A stretch of DNA of 24,785 nt, from the NCBI GenBank assembly GCA_002317215.1, contig DCJD01000026.1:1-24785 (forward strand), written 5' to 3'. The notes under the pieces are model-generated. The model was not told the DNA's origin and did no database searches. It was given only the letters and a program-made list of their open reading frames with translations. A program made the position numbers and the translations under genes. This document shows, in pieces, positions 7,842 through 16,416 of the stretch. The stretch's first letter is position 1. Each line of letters begins with the position of its first letter. This DNA is from Caryophanales bacterium UBA1709 (GTDB taxonomy: Bacteria; Bacillota_I; Bacilli_A; RFN20; UBA1709).

Positions 7842-10436
7842 ATGAGAATTATTAAAAAAGCATTTACACTAGTCGAATTATTAGTTGTTATTGCAATCTT
7901 AGCTGTATTAGCAACAGTTGGTATTATTAGCTATGGTTCATTCAAACAAAAGGCTGCAATATCAAATGATATTACATTAGTTAGACAAGTTAATGATATC
8001 TTAATGGATGAGGAAGTAAGTGGAAATGTACCAAATAACATGTATGAAGCAAAAGAGATGCTTTTAGCAAATCAATATGGTATTGATATCTCAGCTCCTA
8101 AAATTTCTACTAAAGGATATCATTTAGGATATGATGTTAGACAAAATAGAGTAGTTCTAATTGATAACTTAACTAAAGTATCAATTATTGAATCAGCTTC
8201 TAATTATAAGATGGAAAATGCTTATGACATATTTGTCCCAGTAGATAGTTTTGCTACTAATTGCGTTTATAGCCAATATTTAAATAAATATGCTACTGAT
8301 ACTTCTATTACAACTGATAAAGGAGTTGATGCTGGTGATTGTTATACTTTACAATCATTAAATTATTCAAATATAAATAGTGCTAAAGATGTAGTAATAC
8401 GTACTAATAGTGAAGCAACTGTATTATCGGTAACAGCACCATTAGATGAGATTTATCATTATGGATCTTGTGGTATTGTTAATTTAAATAATGTTTCTAC
8501 TTCATCATATTATGAATATGGTGTTACTTCATTTATTGAATTAAATATTGGTCGTGTTGTACTTACTAAAACTAGTGATGTTGAAATTATTAATGTTTCT
8601 AAAAAGGATGCTAATTCATACAATAACCCAATTATTGCAGATGGTGGTGTATTACCTGAAAATATGCCAGATATTATTTCTAGAGATCAAGTAGAAGTTA
8701 CTGCTGCTGGTGGTAAAACTGAACTTGTTCAAATTCAAAAAGTTAATAATAAAGGTGTTGTTGAAGGTACTGTTGAACAAATTTATGCTTATGCTAATGG
8801 TACTGCTGGTACTACTGAAAAGACTAATGTTCAAAACCCAACTGTTTCAACTGCTCTTGGTTTAATTGTGTTAGATAATTCAGGATTAGCTGGTCAAAAA
8901 GCTTATGCTGAAAATGATATTAATAATATTAAAGATCAATATGCTCCTAAAGCTTTCAACTCAGAAGTATTAGGTAGTCAAGAATACATGAATTGTAATT
9001 TTAGAATTGGTGCTGTTGGTTATAATACTCTTGAAGCAATTAACTCAACTATTAATTCTAGCTGTACTATTTATATGTTAAAAGATTATACTCAAACAAC
9101 TGGTATCGAATTCTTAGATAGTATTAGTGGAAAAGATGTTGTACTAGATTTATCTGGTCATACGTTATTCACAATGACTTGGTTTGATATTCATAACGCT
9201 AATGGTACATCAACAATTCAAAATGGTATCTTTGCAGGTAATGCTCGTATCTATATGGAAAAAACCAATGGACATTTAGTTTTAAACAACATAACTATGC
9301 AAAGAAACTATGGTACATCAAATAAATATATTATGTTCTCTGTATCCGATTGTACTCTTGAAGTTAATAAATGTAATATCATTGGTAATCCTATTACTTG
9401 TGAATACTTTATTGGCAACTTTAAAGGCGGAGAAAAGATTATTATTAAAGATACAACTATCAATACTGGAAAAGATCAATGGTTAGATAACGATCAATCT
9501 TATAACAAAAATAAAGAATCTTATATAGAGTTACAAGGAACATCAGCTCAAGCATATACTGCATCTAATCTAAAGATTAGTGCAAACTATTCAATTAGTT
9601 ATGATGTTAATGGAATTAGATATACATTATGTGCCTCTAAAGAAAACTGGTCAACTCATACTGCTAGTTCATTTGCTAATATTGATACATCTGCTAAAAC
9701 TATATCAATTTCAACAGCTGCAGAACTTGCATTATTTGCTAAAAATGTAAGAAGTGGTACTAATTATGCTGGTTATACAGTTTCATTAAGTGCAGATATT
9801 GATATCTCATCTTATGAATGGCTTCCAATTGGTTATTATGATTCAAATGATACTTCAGTTAAATTTGCTGGTATATTCGATGGTAATAATCATAAGATAA
9901 CTGGTATGACTATCGCATCTGGTACTACTACTAATGGTGTAGGATTATTTGGTTCTGTATCAATGTCTTCACAAATTAAAAATGTTGAAGTTAATGGTAA
10001 CATCTTTACTGCAAGATATTATGTTGGTGGTATTGTTGGACATGGTTATACTACTATTACTAATTGTACATTCAAAGGAAATATCTCTGGTTCAAATTCT
10101 GTTGGTGGAATTCTAGGATCTGGATATGGTGTATTAACTAATTGTAATGTAATTGGTAATATCTCTGGTGAAAGATGGGTTGGTGGATTAATTGGTAACG
10201 CCCAAGAAGATTGTACTGCTACTAATTGTAGTGTTAATGGCGATATAACAGCTCTATATAGATATGCTATTGATGATGGTGCTGGTAATTATATTACAGG
10301 CTTTGCTGGAGCTGGTGCATACTATGGATTAGCTACTCAAGCTTCTACTTATAATGCAAATTGCACATATACCGGAACAGTTAAAGAAGCTGGAACTATT
10401 AAAGAAAATCAATATATCTCAGGATACGCTGATTAA
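7842..10436 (+). CDS. Giant type IV prepilin-like surface protein, copy 3, with GLUG-type repeats (864 aa)
   Basis: MRIIKKA^FTLVELLVVI is a class III prepilin signal with Glu at +5 and a hydrophobic helix following. Residues 30-390 form the module shared with copies 2 and 4, including YNNPIIADGG and ENMPDIISRDQV. A hinge with GYNTLEA near residue 390 introduces a copy-specific beta-helix. From about residue 620 the sequence has a 'STAAELALFAKN' segment followed by GLUG-like repeats (VGGIVGHG, VGGILGSG, VGGLIGNA) alternating with ITNCTFKG- or LTNCNVIG-type strands. GLUG repeats are typical of secreted bacterial adhesins and peptidases. The product is probably exposed at the surface and anchored or polymerised by its pilin helix. 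The binding target is unknown. A strong terminator follows. Confidence 0.85.
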   Translation: MRIIKKAFTLVELLVVIAILAVLATVGIISYGSFKQKAAISNDITLVRQVNDILMDEEVSGNVPNNMYEAKEMLLANQYGIDISAPKISTKGYHLGYDVRQNRVVLIDNLTKVSIIESASNYKMENAYDIFVPVDSFATNCVYSQYLNKYATDTSITTDKGVDAGDCYTLQSLNYSNINSAKDVVIRTNSEATVLSVTAPLDEIYHYGSCGIVNLNNVSTSSYYEYGVTSFIELNIGRVVLTKTSDVEIINVSKKDANSYNNPIIADGGVLPENMPDIISRDQVEVTAAGGKTELVQIQKVNNKGVVEGTVEQIYAYANGTAGTTEKTNVQNPTVSTALGLIVLDNSGLAGQKAYAENDINNIKDQYAPKAFNSEVLGSQEYMNCNFRIGAVGYNTLEAINSTINSSCTIYMLKDYTQTTGIEFLDSISGKDVVLDLSGHTLFTMTWFDIHNANGTSTIQNGIFAGNARIYMEKTNGHLVLNNITMQRNYGTSNKYIMFSVSDCTLEVNKCNIIGNPITCEYFIGNFKGGEKIIIKDTTINTGKDQWLDNDQSYNKNKESYIELQGTSAQAYTASNLKISANYSISYDVNGIRYTLCASKENWSTHTASSFANIDTSAKTISISTAAELALFAKNVRSGTNYAGYTVSLSADIDISSYEWLPIGYYDSNDTSVKFAGIFDGNNHKITGMTIASGTTTNGVGLFGSVSMSSQIKNVEVNGNIFTARYYVGGIVGHGYTTITNCTFKGNISGSNSVGGILGSGYGVLTNCNVIGNISGERWVGGLIGNAQEDCTATNCSVNGDITALYRYAIDDGAGNYITGFAGAGAYYGLATQASTYNANCTYTGTVKEAGTIKENQYISGYAD

Positions 10437-10448
10437 TAAAAATAAAGT

Positions 10449-10480
10449 AATGCCTTGATAAAACATCAAGGCATTTTTTA
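10449..10480 (+). terminator. Terminator after prepilin 3
   Basis: AATGCCTTGAT (10449-10459) and ATCAAGGCATT (10465-10475) form an 11-base-pair stem with loop AAAAC, followed by a run of T's. Confidence 0.9.
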
Positions 10481-10596
10481 TGTTTAAAAATATACGTTTA
10501 ATATATATTTTGTACTAAAATAGTCACTTTCATAATAATTTCTTAATTAAACTGTATTTTATTTAAAAATTATTTTAATTATAACTAGAACTGTAC

Positions 10597-10641
10597 TATA
10601 ATAAGTTGGATTGTTATCTTAATATATATATATATATATAT
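10597..10641 (+). promoter_or_regulatory. Prepilin 4 leader: TATAAT, TTGGATTG box and (AT)10 tract
   Basis: TATAAT (10597-10602), TTGGATTGTT and an (AT)10 tract (10622-10641) precede a GAAAGGA ribosome binding site and ATG 10668. The arrangement matches that of prepilin 3 except that the tract is one unit longer. The roughly 115 bases between the preceding terminator and this box are AT-rich and show nothing else I can name. Confidence 0.45.
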
Positions 10642-10667
10642 TAGATAAAAGAAAGGATTATAAGACT

Positions 10668-13055
10668 ATGAGAATTTTTAAAAAAGCTTTCACACTTGTC
10701 GAATTATTAGTTGTTATTGCTATTCTTGGTGTTTTAGCAACAGTAGGAATTATTAGCTATAGTTCATTTAAAGAAAAAGCAGCTATATCAAATGATATTA
10801 CATTAGTTAGACAAGTTAATGATATCTTAATTGATGAAGAAGCAAGTGGAAACGTTCCAACTAACATGTATGAAGCAAAAGAGATGCTTCTAACTAAACA
10901 ATATGGGATTGATATCTCTGCTCCTAAAATATCAACTAGAGGATATTATCTTGGATATGATGTTAAACAAAATAGAGTTGTACTATTAAGTAGTTTAACT
11001 AGTACTAAAGCAATTGAAGCACCAACTAACTATACTATGGAGAATGCTTATGATGTATTCGTTTCTCTTGGAAAATATGATAATAGTTGTATCTTTAGCC
11101 AATATCTTAATAAAGATGCAACTGATGTTAGTGTTACTACAGATAAAGGATTTGATGCTGGAGATTGTAAGACTTTAACTTCAGTTACTTATACTAATAA
11201 TTCAAATGCTAAAGATGTTGTTCTTCGTACTAATAGTGCAAGCACTGATTTAACAATTAATGCACCACTTGATAATGTCAATCACTATGGTACTGCTGGA
11301 CTTGTAACTATTACTCAAGTTGCAACTACTTCTTATTATGAGAACGGTGTTGTATCATTTATTGAATTTAATATTGGACGTATTGTATTAACTAAAACAA
11401 GTGATGTAGAAATTATTAACGTTTCAAAGAAATCAGATAACCATACTTACAATAACCCAATCATTGCTGATGGTGGTGTATTAGAAGAAAATATGCCTGA
11501 AATTATTTCTAGAGACCAAGTTGACGTTATTGATCCAAGTGGTAAAACTCCTCTTGTTCAAGTTCAAAAATTAGACACTCTAGGAAATGTTATAGGTGGT
11601 ACTGAACAAGTATATGCTTATGTAAATGGCGATGCAGGTACTACTGAAAAGACTTCTCTTCAAAATACAACAATTTCTTCCGTTCTTGGATTAATTGTTC
11701 TAGATGGTGGAAGTAAAGCTGGTGAAAAAGCATATAGTGTTGATCAAAAGAGTGCTGTTTCAAAAGATGTTATTCAAACTAAGATTGATGAAGAAGTAAC
11801 TAGCACTAACCCAGATGTTTCTTATGTTGCTAGGATTGGCTTACAAGGATATCCTACATTAGCATTAGCAGTAAGTTTTGCTAAATATAAAGAAACTATT
11901 GTTTTATTAGATGATGTTAGTGAAAATATAACTTTTAACTATTCAGTTAAAGAAATCACAATTGACTTAAATGGTCATACTTGGTCTTCAACTGGTAGTA
12001 CTATTTATATGACTTATTATGGTAAAAATCTAACTATTACTGGTAAAGAAGGAAGTATATTAACAACAACTAGCAGCAACCCTATTTACATATATGATGG
12101 AACTAGTAATAAGGTAACGTTTAGCTCTGATTTTGCTGGTACTGTTGAAAAAACAACTAAAGTAAATAGTGGTAAAGGTTCTGTTTATGCATATGGTGGA
12201 TATTTCGCTAGTATGTCTAATATTAAAATTACTGATGATTATATTGGTAATACTGAAGCAAGACAAGGATATACTAAAGTTGAATTAGTAAACGCAAACA
12301 ATGCTCCAGTATGTACAGTTGTAGGTGAAACAACAACTTATTATGCTAATATTAATAAGGCATTTGCAGGAGCTGTTAATGGTGGTACTATCAAGATGTT
12401 AAAAGATTATACAGCTACTAATACACCAGGAACATATTATCCAACTGCCCCTGTTACTTTTGATTTAAATGGTCATACATTTAATTTAGGTTCTTATACT
12501 AGCTTTGCTTATCTATATCAAAACACTTTAACAGTTACTGACTCAGTAGGAATTGGTTTATTAACTTCTAATAGTAATGCTTCTCCATTTAAGTTATATA
12601 ATGATGCAAACTTAGTTGTTACAAATTTAAAATGTAATACTTCAAAAATTACAATTGTAACTTGTGATTCTGCAACCGCTACTGGAAATGTTACTTTAAA
12701 TAATGTAACTGCTAAAGCAGCAAGCGTATTGTCAACTGGAACTGCTACATTTACTAATTGTACATTTGCTAATCAAGCAACAATTACTAATGCAGCTTGT
12801 GTTATTAATGGTGGAGAATATCCTACTCTAGCAGTTCAATTAAGCAAGCAAGCAAGCACATCATTAACTATAACAAGCGGAACATTTGGATATATTAATT
12901 TTGCAGATGGCTGCACGATATCTATAACAACTTGTATTCTTGATGAAGAATTAAGTGATGAAGATGATGTTGCATATAATATCAATGAATTAAGTGCTAA
13001 TTATAGTGCTACTGATAATGGCGATGGTACTTGGACATTAACTCCAAAGAACTAA
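10668..13055 (+). CDS. Giant type IV prepilin-like surface protein, copy 4 (795 aa)
   Basis: MRIFKKA^FTLVELLVVI gives a class III prepilin signal with cleavage after Ala7 and Glu at +5. Residues 30-390 are the shared family module. The variable part begins near residue 394 (GYPTLALAV) and contains at least two cycles of a 'stretch-LLDD or MLKD-stretch-DLNGHT' pattern (first at about 394-440, second at about 557-605), as in Asn/Thr-rich right-handed beta-helices. The C-terminus ends with an acidic stretch (DEELSDEDD) and NGDGTWTLTPKN, a tail typical of large Firmicutes surface proteins. It is likely an adhesin or pilus-tip-like protein. It has its own promoter region and terminator and is the last member of the array. 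Confidence 0.85.
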   Translation: MRIFKKAFTLVELLVVIAILGVLATVGIISYSSFKEKAAISNDITLVRQVNDILIDEEASGNVPTNMYEAKEMLLTKQYGIDISAPKISTRGYYLGYDVKQNRVVLLSSLTSTKAIEAPTNYTMENAYDVFVSLGKYDNSCIFSQYLNKDATDVSVTTDKGFDAGDCKTLTSVTYTNNSNAKDVVLRTNSASTDLTINAPLDNVNHYGTAGLVTITQVATTSYYENGVVSFIEFNIGRIVLTKTSDVEIINVSKKSDNHTYNNPIIADGGVLEENMPEIISRDQVDVIDPSGKTPLVQVQKLDTLGNVIGGTEQVYAYVNGDAGTTEKTSLQNTTISSVLGLIVLDGGSKAGEKAYSVDQKSAVSKDVIQTKIDEEVTSTNPDVSYVARIGLQGYPTLALAVSFAKYKETIVLLDDVSENITFNYSVKEITIDLNGHTWSSTGSTIYMTYYGKNLTITGKEGSILTTTSSNPIYIYDGTSNKVTFSSDFAGTVEKTTKVNSGKGSVYAYGGYFASMSNIKITDDYIGNTEARQGYTKVELVNANNAPVCTVVGETTTYYANINKAFAGAVNGGTIKMLKDYTATNTPGTYYPTAPVTFDLNGHTFNLGSYTSFAYLYQNTLTVTDSVGIGLLTSNSNASPFKLYNDANLVVTNLKCNTSKITIVTCDSATATGNVTLNNVTAKAASVLSTGTATFTNCTFANQATITNAACVINGGEYPTLAVQLSKQASTSLTITSGTFGYINFADGCTISITTCILDEELSDEDDVAYNINELSANYSATDNGDGTWTLTPKN

Positions 13056-13073
13056 TTCGATCAAATAATATTT

Positions 13074-13103
13074 AAGAGATGTTCAAATGAACATCTCTTT
13101 TTT
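13074..13103 (+). terminator. Terminator after prepilin 4
   Basis: AAGAGATGTTC (13074-13084) pairs with GAACATCTCTT (13089-13099) across an AAAT loop, followed by T's. It isolates the prepilin array from the SAM-regulated operon. Confidence 0.9.
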
Positions 13104-13178
13104 AATATTCATTGCTACAATAATTGCAAAAAATAATAAAAATGTTCAAATGTTCTTATTTTGGTACATCACTAAATG

Positions 13179-13184
13179 TATAAT
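13179..13184 (+). promoter_or_regulatory. Possible -10 element of the SAM-riboswitch operon
   Basis: A TATAAT lies about 45 bases before the aptamer. The best -35 candidate at 17-base spacing is the poor match TTATTT (13156-13161), so the promoter assignment is tentative. Confidence 0.3.
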
Positions 13185-13229
13185 AATTATGTCTATCTTA
13201 GATATAAGATATTCTATTATTATTTTAAT

Positions 13230-13357
13230 AACCATAAAGAGTGTGAGTAGAGACAAGCTCGATGACTCACCAGCAACCTACTATTATAGCAAGGTGCTAA
13301 TGCTTGATTCGATGGTTTAAGTATTGCATTACTCCCATCGAATAATGGGAGTTTTTT
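13230..13357 (+). promoter_or_regulatory. SAM-I family (S-box) riboswitch with transcriptional attenuator
   Basis: The core matches the SAM-I consensus: a P2 arm GTGAG (13243-13247)/CTCAC (13266-13270) with the kink-turn GATGA (13261-13265), inner stem GAG/CTC, then GCAACC (13273-13278) and AAGGTGCTAAT (13291-13301). L2 CAAG (13254-13257) can pair with CTTG (13303-13306), the expected pseudoknot. P3 is ACCT (13276-13279)/AGGT (13292-13295). P1 is AACCAT (13230-13235)/ATGGTT (13312-13317). The terminator is ACTCCCAT (13331-13338)/ATGGGAGT (13345-13352) plus T's. The antiterminator ATTCGATGG (13307-13315) is perfectly complementary to CCATCGAAT (13335-13343) and competes with both P1 and the terminator. 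High SAM should favour P1 and termination. P4 appears missing. The downstream operon contains a SAM synthetase gene, which fits. Confidence 0.88.
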
Positions 13358-13380
13358 ATTATTAAAGGAGGAAATAAAAA

Positions 13381-14769
13381 ATGGAAAAGTCTATTATTAC
13401 AGAGAAATTAGGATTATATGGTTGGAAAGAAATTGAACCAGTATTACTTGCTGCATTAGCTAGTGAATATCCATTATTATTAATTGGTAAGCATGGATGT
13501 GCTAAAAGTTTTATATTAGAAAGATTAGCAGAAGAATTAAATATGAATTATAGATTCTATAATGCTTCATTATTAAATTATGATGATTTAGTTGGGATAC
13601 CTATTCCAAATAGTGATTATACTGAACTTAATTATATAAAAGGAAGAGAAACTATCTGGGATGGGGAAATAGTATTTATGGATGAGATAAATAGATGCAA
13701 GGAAGAATTGCAAAACAAACTATTCCCTATTATCTATGATAAAAGAGTACAAGGAATATCTTTAGATAAACTTAAATATCGATGGGCAGCGATGAATCCT
13801 CCTAGTATTCTTGATGATGATTATAGTGGGGCTATTGAACTAGATAAAGCTTTAGCAGATCGTTTTCCATTTATTATTAAAGTACCTGATTTTAGAACTT
13901 TAAGTAACGAAGATAGAAATAATATTCTTTTAGATAATGATTTAGGAAAACATAAACTAGATTATGATATTCATAAATTAATAGAGAAAATTAAGAATAA
14001 ATATAAAGAGATTAAAAAAGCGACAAGTGATATGGCAAGAGAATATATATTATGTTTAGTACAGTTATTAATGAATAGATATAATTATATCTCAACAAGA
14101 AGAGTATCAATGTTATATGACACTCTATTATATGTCTATGCATCTTTAAAAGTTATTGACACTAAATATACCTTTGAAGATGCGATATATTCTCATATTA
14201 AATACGTTATTCCTAATAGATGTAGTGAAGAAATCGATGATTCAATGCTATTAAATATAGCTACAGAAGCAATCTCAATTAGTAAGATAAATAAGCAAAA
14301 AGATTTCTTTTTAATGGAACCTGGAATAGATAAATTAGTTAAGTTATTAAAATTTTATTCTGGAATAGATAATAAAAATATTAATGAGATAGTATCTGAA
14401 TGTATCTCATCTATAAATGATTTAAAAGAAAGAACTATAATGGCTTTATTTGCGTTTATTAAACTAAAAGATAATCCAAATGTATATGCCAGTACAATGG
14501 ATACATTATATACCTTATCTAAAGATATATATAATGGAGAAACTCATAGTGAAAAAGTATATTTACAAACTAAGAAAATTAAAAATATGGTAGATAGCGT
14601 TTTATCATCATTACAAGATGAGGAATATTATTCTATATTAAACAATGTATTGAACTATTTTAGTATGGGAAATAAAAATCTCTCCATTAATAATGAAGAT
14701 GATTTATATAAAATAAAGGATTTCTTTGTTAAATATTATAAAGAGTTATTTAACAAAGAAGTAAAGTAA
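13381..14769 (+). CDS. MoxR-like AAA+ ATPase (462 aa)
   Basis: ATG 13381 has AAAGGAGG at 13364-13372 upstream. The N-terminal half is a MoxR/AAA_5-type ATPase. It has a Walker A variant GKHGCAKS (36-43, with Ala where most P-loops have Gly, as in RavA-type proteins), Walker B EIVFMDE (96-102), sensor-1 Asn139 in AAMNPP, and a DRF motif (160-162) supplying the arginine finger. The C-terminal half is helical and not recognised. MoxR ATPases usually act as chaperones with VWA-domain partners to mature or insert metal cofactors, or to remodel complexes. A VWA protein is encoded two genes downstream. This is the first gene after the SAM riboswitch, so its transcription should fall when SAM is abundant. 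It is predicted to be cytosolic. Confidence 0.85.
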   Translation: MEKSIITEKLGLYGWKEIEPVLLAALASEYPLLLIGKHGCAKSFILERLAEELNMNYRFYNASLLNYDDLVGIPIPNSDYTELNYIKGRETIWDGEIVFMDEINRCKEELQNKLFPIIYDKRVQGISLDKLKYRWAAMNPPSILDDDYSGAIELDKALADRFPFIIKVPDFRTLSNEDRNNILLDNDLGKHKLDYDIHKLIEKIKNKYKEIKKATSDMAREYILCLVQLLMNRYNYISTRRVSMLYDTLLYVYASLKVIDTKYTFEDAIYSHIKYVIPNRCSEEIDDSMLLNIATEAISISKINKQKDFFLMEPGIDKLVKLLKFYSGIDNKNINEIVSECISSINDLKERTIMALFAFIKLKDNPNVYASTMDTLYTLSKDIYNGETHSEKVYLQTKKIKNMVDSVLSSLQDEEYYSILNNVLNYFSMGNKNLSINNEDDLYKIKDFFVKYYKELFNKEVK

Positions 14770-14770
14770 T

Positions 14771-15145
14771 ATGGGCGGACCTCCAAGCCATATAGTAGAA
14801 TATAAGTTTATTGATAATAATGAATATTATTTAATTTCTATAAAACTTCTTTTGAAGAAGTTTAGATGTTCTATGAAAGGATTAGTTAAGAAAATATCAC
14901 GTTATATTAATAAACATCCTGAAATAGTTAAATCAGAACTAATTGGTAGATATACTGTTTTAAAAACTATCAAAACTGATAATAACAAAAGATATATACC
15001 TATTACTAACATAGATACAATAATCAATATTCTACTTAAAACATATAATGGATTATATGTTCCTAACAAAGAATTAAATATAGTTAAAGAAAGATTTGAA
15101 CAATCTTATTTAATTAAGAAAGAAGATTTAGAATATGGAAAATGA
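14771..15145 (+). CDS. Hypothetical protein, 124 aa, in the MoxR-VWA operon
   Basis: I do not recognise this family. It starts one base after the MoxR stop, and its TGA stop overlaps the start of the VWA gene by 11 bases (15135-15145), so translation is probably coupled on both sides. The protein is basic (FRCSMKGLVKKISRYINKH) and predicted soluble, with no signal or membrane segment. The N-terminus MGGPPSHIVEYKF lacks an obvious close RBS, again suggesting coupling. It may be a small adaptor between the ATPase and the VWA protein, judged from position only. Confidence 0.6.
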   Translation: MGGPPSHIVEYKFIDNNEYYLISIKLLLKKFRCSMKGLVKKISRYINKHPEIVKSELIGRYTVLKTIKTDNNKRYIPITNIDTIINILLKTYNGLYVPNKELNIVKERFEQSYLIKKEDLEYGK

Positions 15146-16415
15146 TATTAAAAGAAGAATATTTAATTGTTTAAATCCTTTTAGCTGTACTATGAGTGAG
15201 TTTTTAAAACTTACTGATGTTGAATATAGTGATAAGATTCAAACCGCTTGTGTAACTTGTGATACCCATTCTAAGTTACTATTGAATAAGAATTTTATTG
15301 ATACATATTGCAAAACTGATGAACATTTATTTATGCTAGTGATGCATGAAATGTATCATATTGTATTAGGGCATACAAAGCTTTTTAAAATAGCAAATAA
15401 GATAGATAATATTGTATTTGATGCAATCATAAATTCCCTACTAATTAAAACTTTTAACGATGAATCATATAGTTCCTTTTTTACAAACTTAAATAGCTCT
15501 AATACTTTTCCTTCTTGTCTTCTTCGCCCTAAATCAAAAGATACACCTAAAAAATATATTCCTTATTTAGACTCTTTATATGAGAGTGATAAAACAACAT
15601 ATATTGAATTATATGAGCTTATGTGTAAAGAACTTAACGATAGAAATGCTATTCAATATTTTCTTATTGGCAATCATGGAGAGATTGAAGTTAATGGTCT
15701 TTATGATGAACTATACAGAAAAATAGTCAAATCTTGGCCTGAAAATATGTTTATTAAAGGAAGAGATCCTATTGGACAAGATATAAAAAGAAAATTTAAA
15801 GAAGAGAATCTTTTTATAGATAGAAAACAAGAATTTTATAAGTTTTTAAAAAAGAAGGGTTTAATTGGAAATAATAATTGTGTTAAAGATTATGGGTTTA
15901 CAAATACTACTATTAACTCATTCATACCTAATATGAGGGATAGAACAATATATACAAAAAGAAAATTCTATCAGCCACTTATTTATATGAATACTAGTAA
16001 GATTTATAAGATTGATGATAGACAAAACAAATCATTTATTTATGTTGATGTTTCTGGTTCAGTATTTAATTTTGTTAACAGTATGCTAAGTTTGCTTAAA
16101 GAACCAGTAAAAAAGAAGTTATGTGAACTATATGTTTTTTCAACTAAGGTTTATAAGATGGATATTAATGATTTTAATAAAAAAGCAATTAAAACAACTG
16201 GTGGTACAGAGATTAATTGTTGTTTTGAACATTTCTTTAACGAGAAAAGAAATGCAAAAAGAATAATCATTATAACTGATGGTTTTACTGGGAAAGTTTA
16301 TAAGAAATATATTGATAGATTAAAGAACATAGAAGTGGATGTAATTTTGTTTGGAGATAACACAACTAAAGAAGAATTAAAAAATATAGTTAATGAATTT
16401 TGGGAGATAAAATAA
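15135..16415 (+). CDS. Putative metallopeptidase-like/VWA-domain protein (DUF2201-type, 426 aa)
   Basis: The N-terminal half carries HEMYH (71-75) followed by a further His in VLGH (80) and FDAIINSLL (95-103), the pattern of the DUF2201 metallopeptidase-like domain. The C-terminal half is VWA-like, with a MIDAS signature DVSGS (305-309), a Thr in GGTEI (358) and Asp382 in ITDG, which should bind a divalent metal. Proteins of this architecture are usually encoded beside MoxR ATPases and are thought to work with them; whether the HExxH site has peptidase activity is not established. No signal peptide is present. The start overlaps the 124-residue gene by 11 bases and the stop is one base before the SAM synthetase gene, so the block is translationally tight. 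Confidence 0.85.
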   Translation: MENDIKRRIFNCLNPFSCTMSEFLKLTDVEYSDKIQTACVTCDTHSKLLLNKNFIDTYCKTDEHLFMLVMHEMYHIVLGHTKLFKIANKIDNIVFDAIINSLLIKTFNDESYSSFFTNLNSSNTFPSCLLRPKSKDTPKKYIPYLDSLYESDKTTYIELYELMCKELNDRNAIQYFLIGNHGEIEVNGLYDELYRKIVKSWPENMFIKGRDPIGQDIKRKFKEENLFIDRKQEFYKFLKKKGLIGNNNCVKDYGFTNTTINSFIPNMRDRTIYTKRKFYQPLIYMNTSKIYKIDDRQNKSFIYVDVSGSVFNFVNSMLSLLKEPVKKKLCELYVFSTKVYKMDINDFNKKAIKTTGGTEINCCFEHFFNEKRNAKRIIIITDGFTGKVYKKYIDRLKNIEVDVILFGDNTTKEELKNIVNEFWEIK

Positions 16416-16416
16416 T

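Noticed and set aside
13087..13320. 77-residue open frame on the + strand
   Set aside because: It begins inside the prepilin 4 terminator and covers the SAM riboswitch aptamer; it has no RBS and looks like a chance frame.
15143..15145. Mycoplasma-type code with TGA as tryptophan
   Set aside because: TGA ends the 124-residue gene at the expected overlap, and conserved tryptophans are TGG throughout, so the standard code fits.
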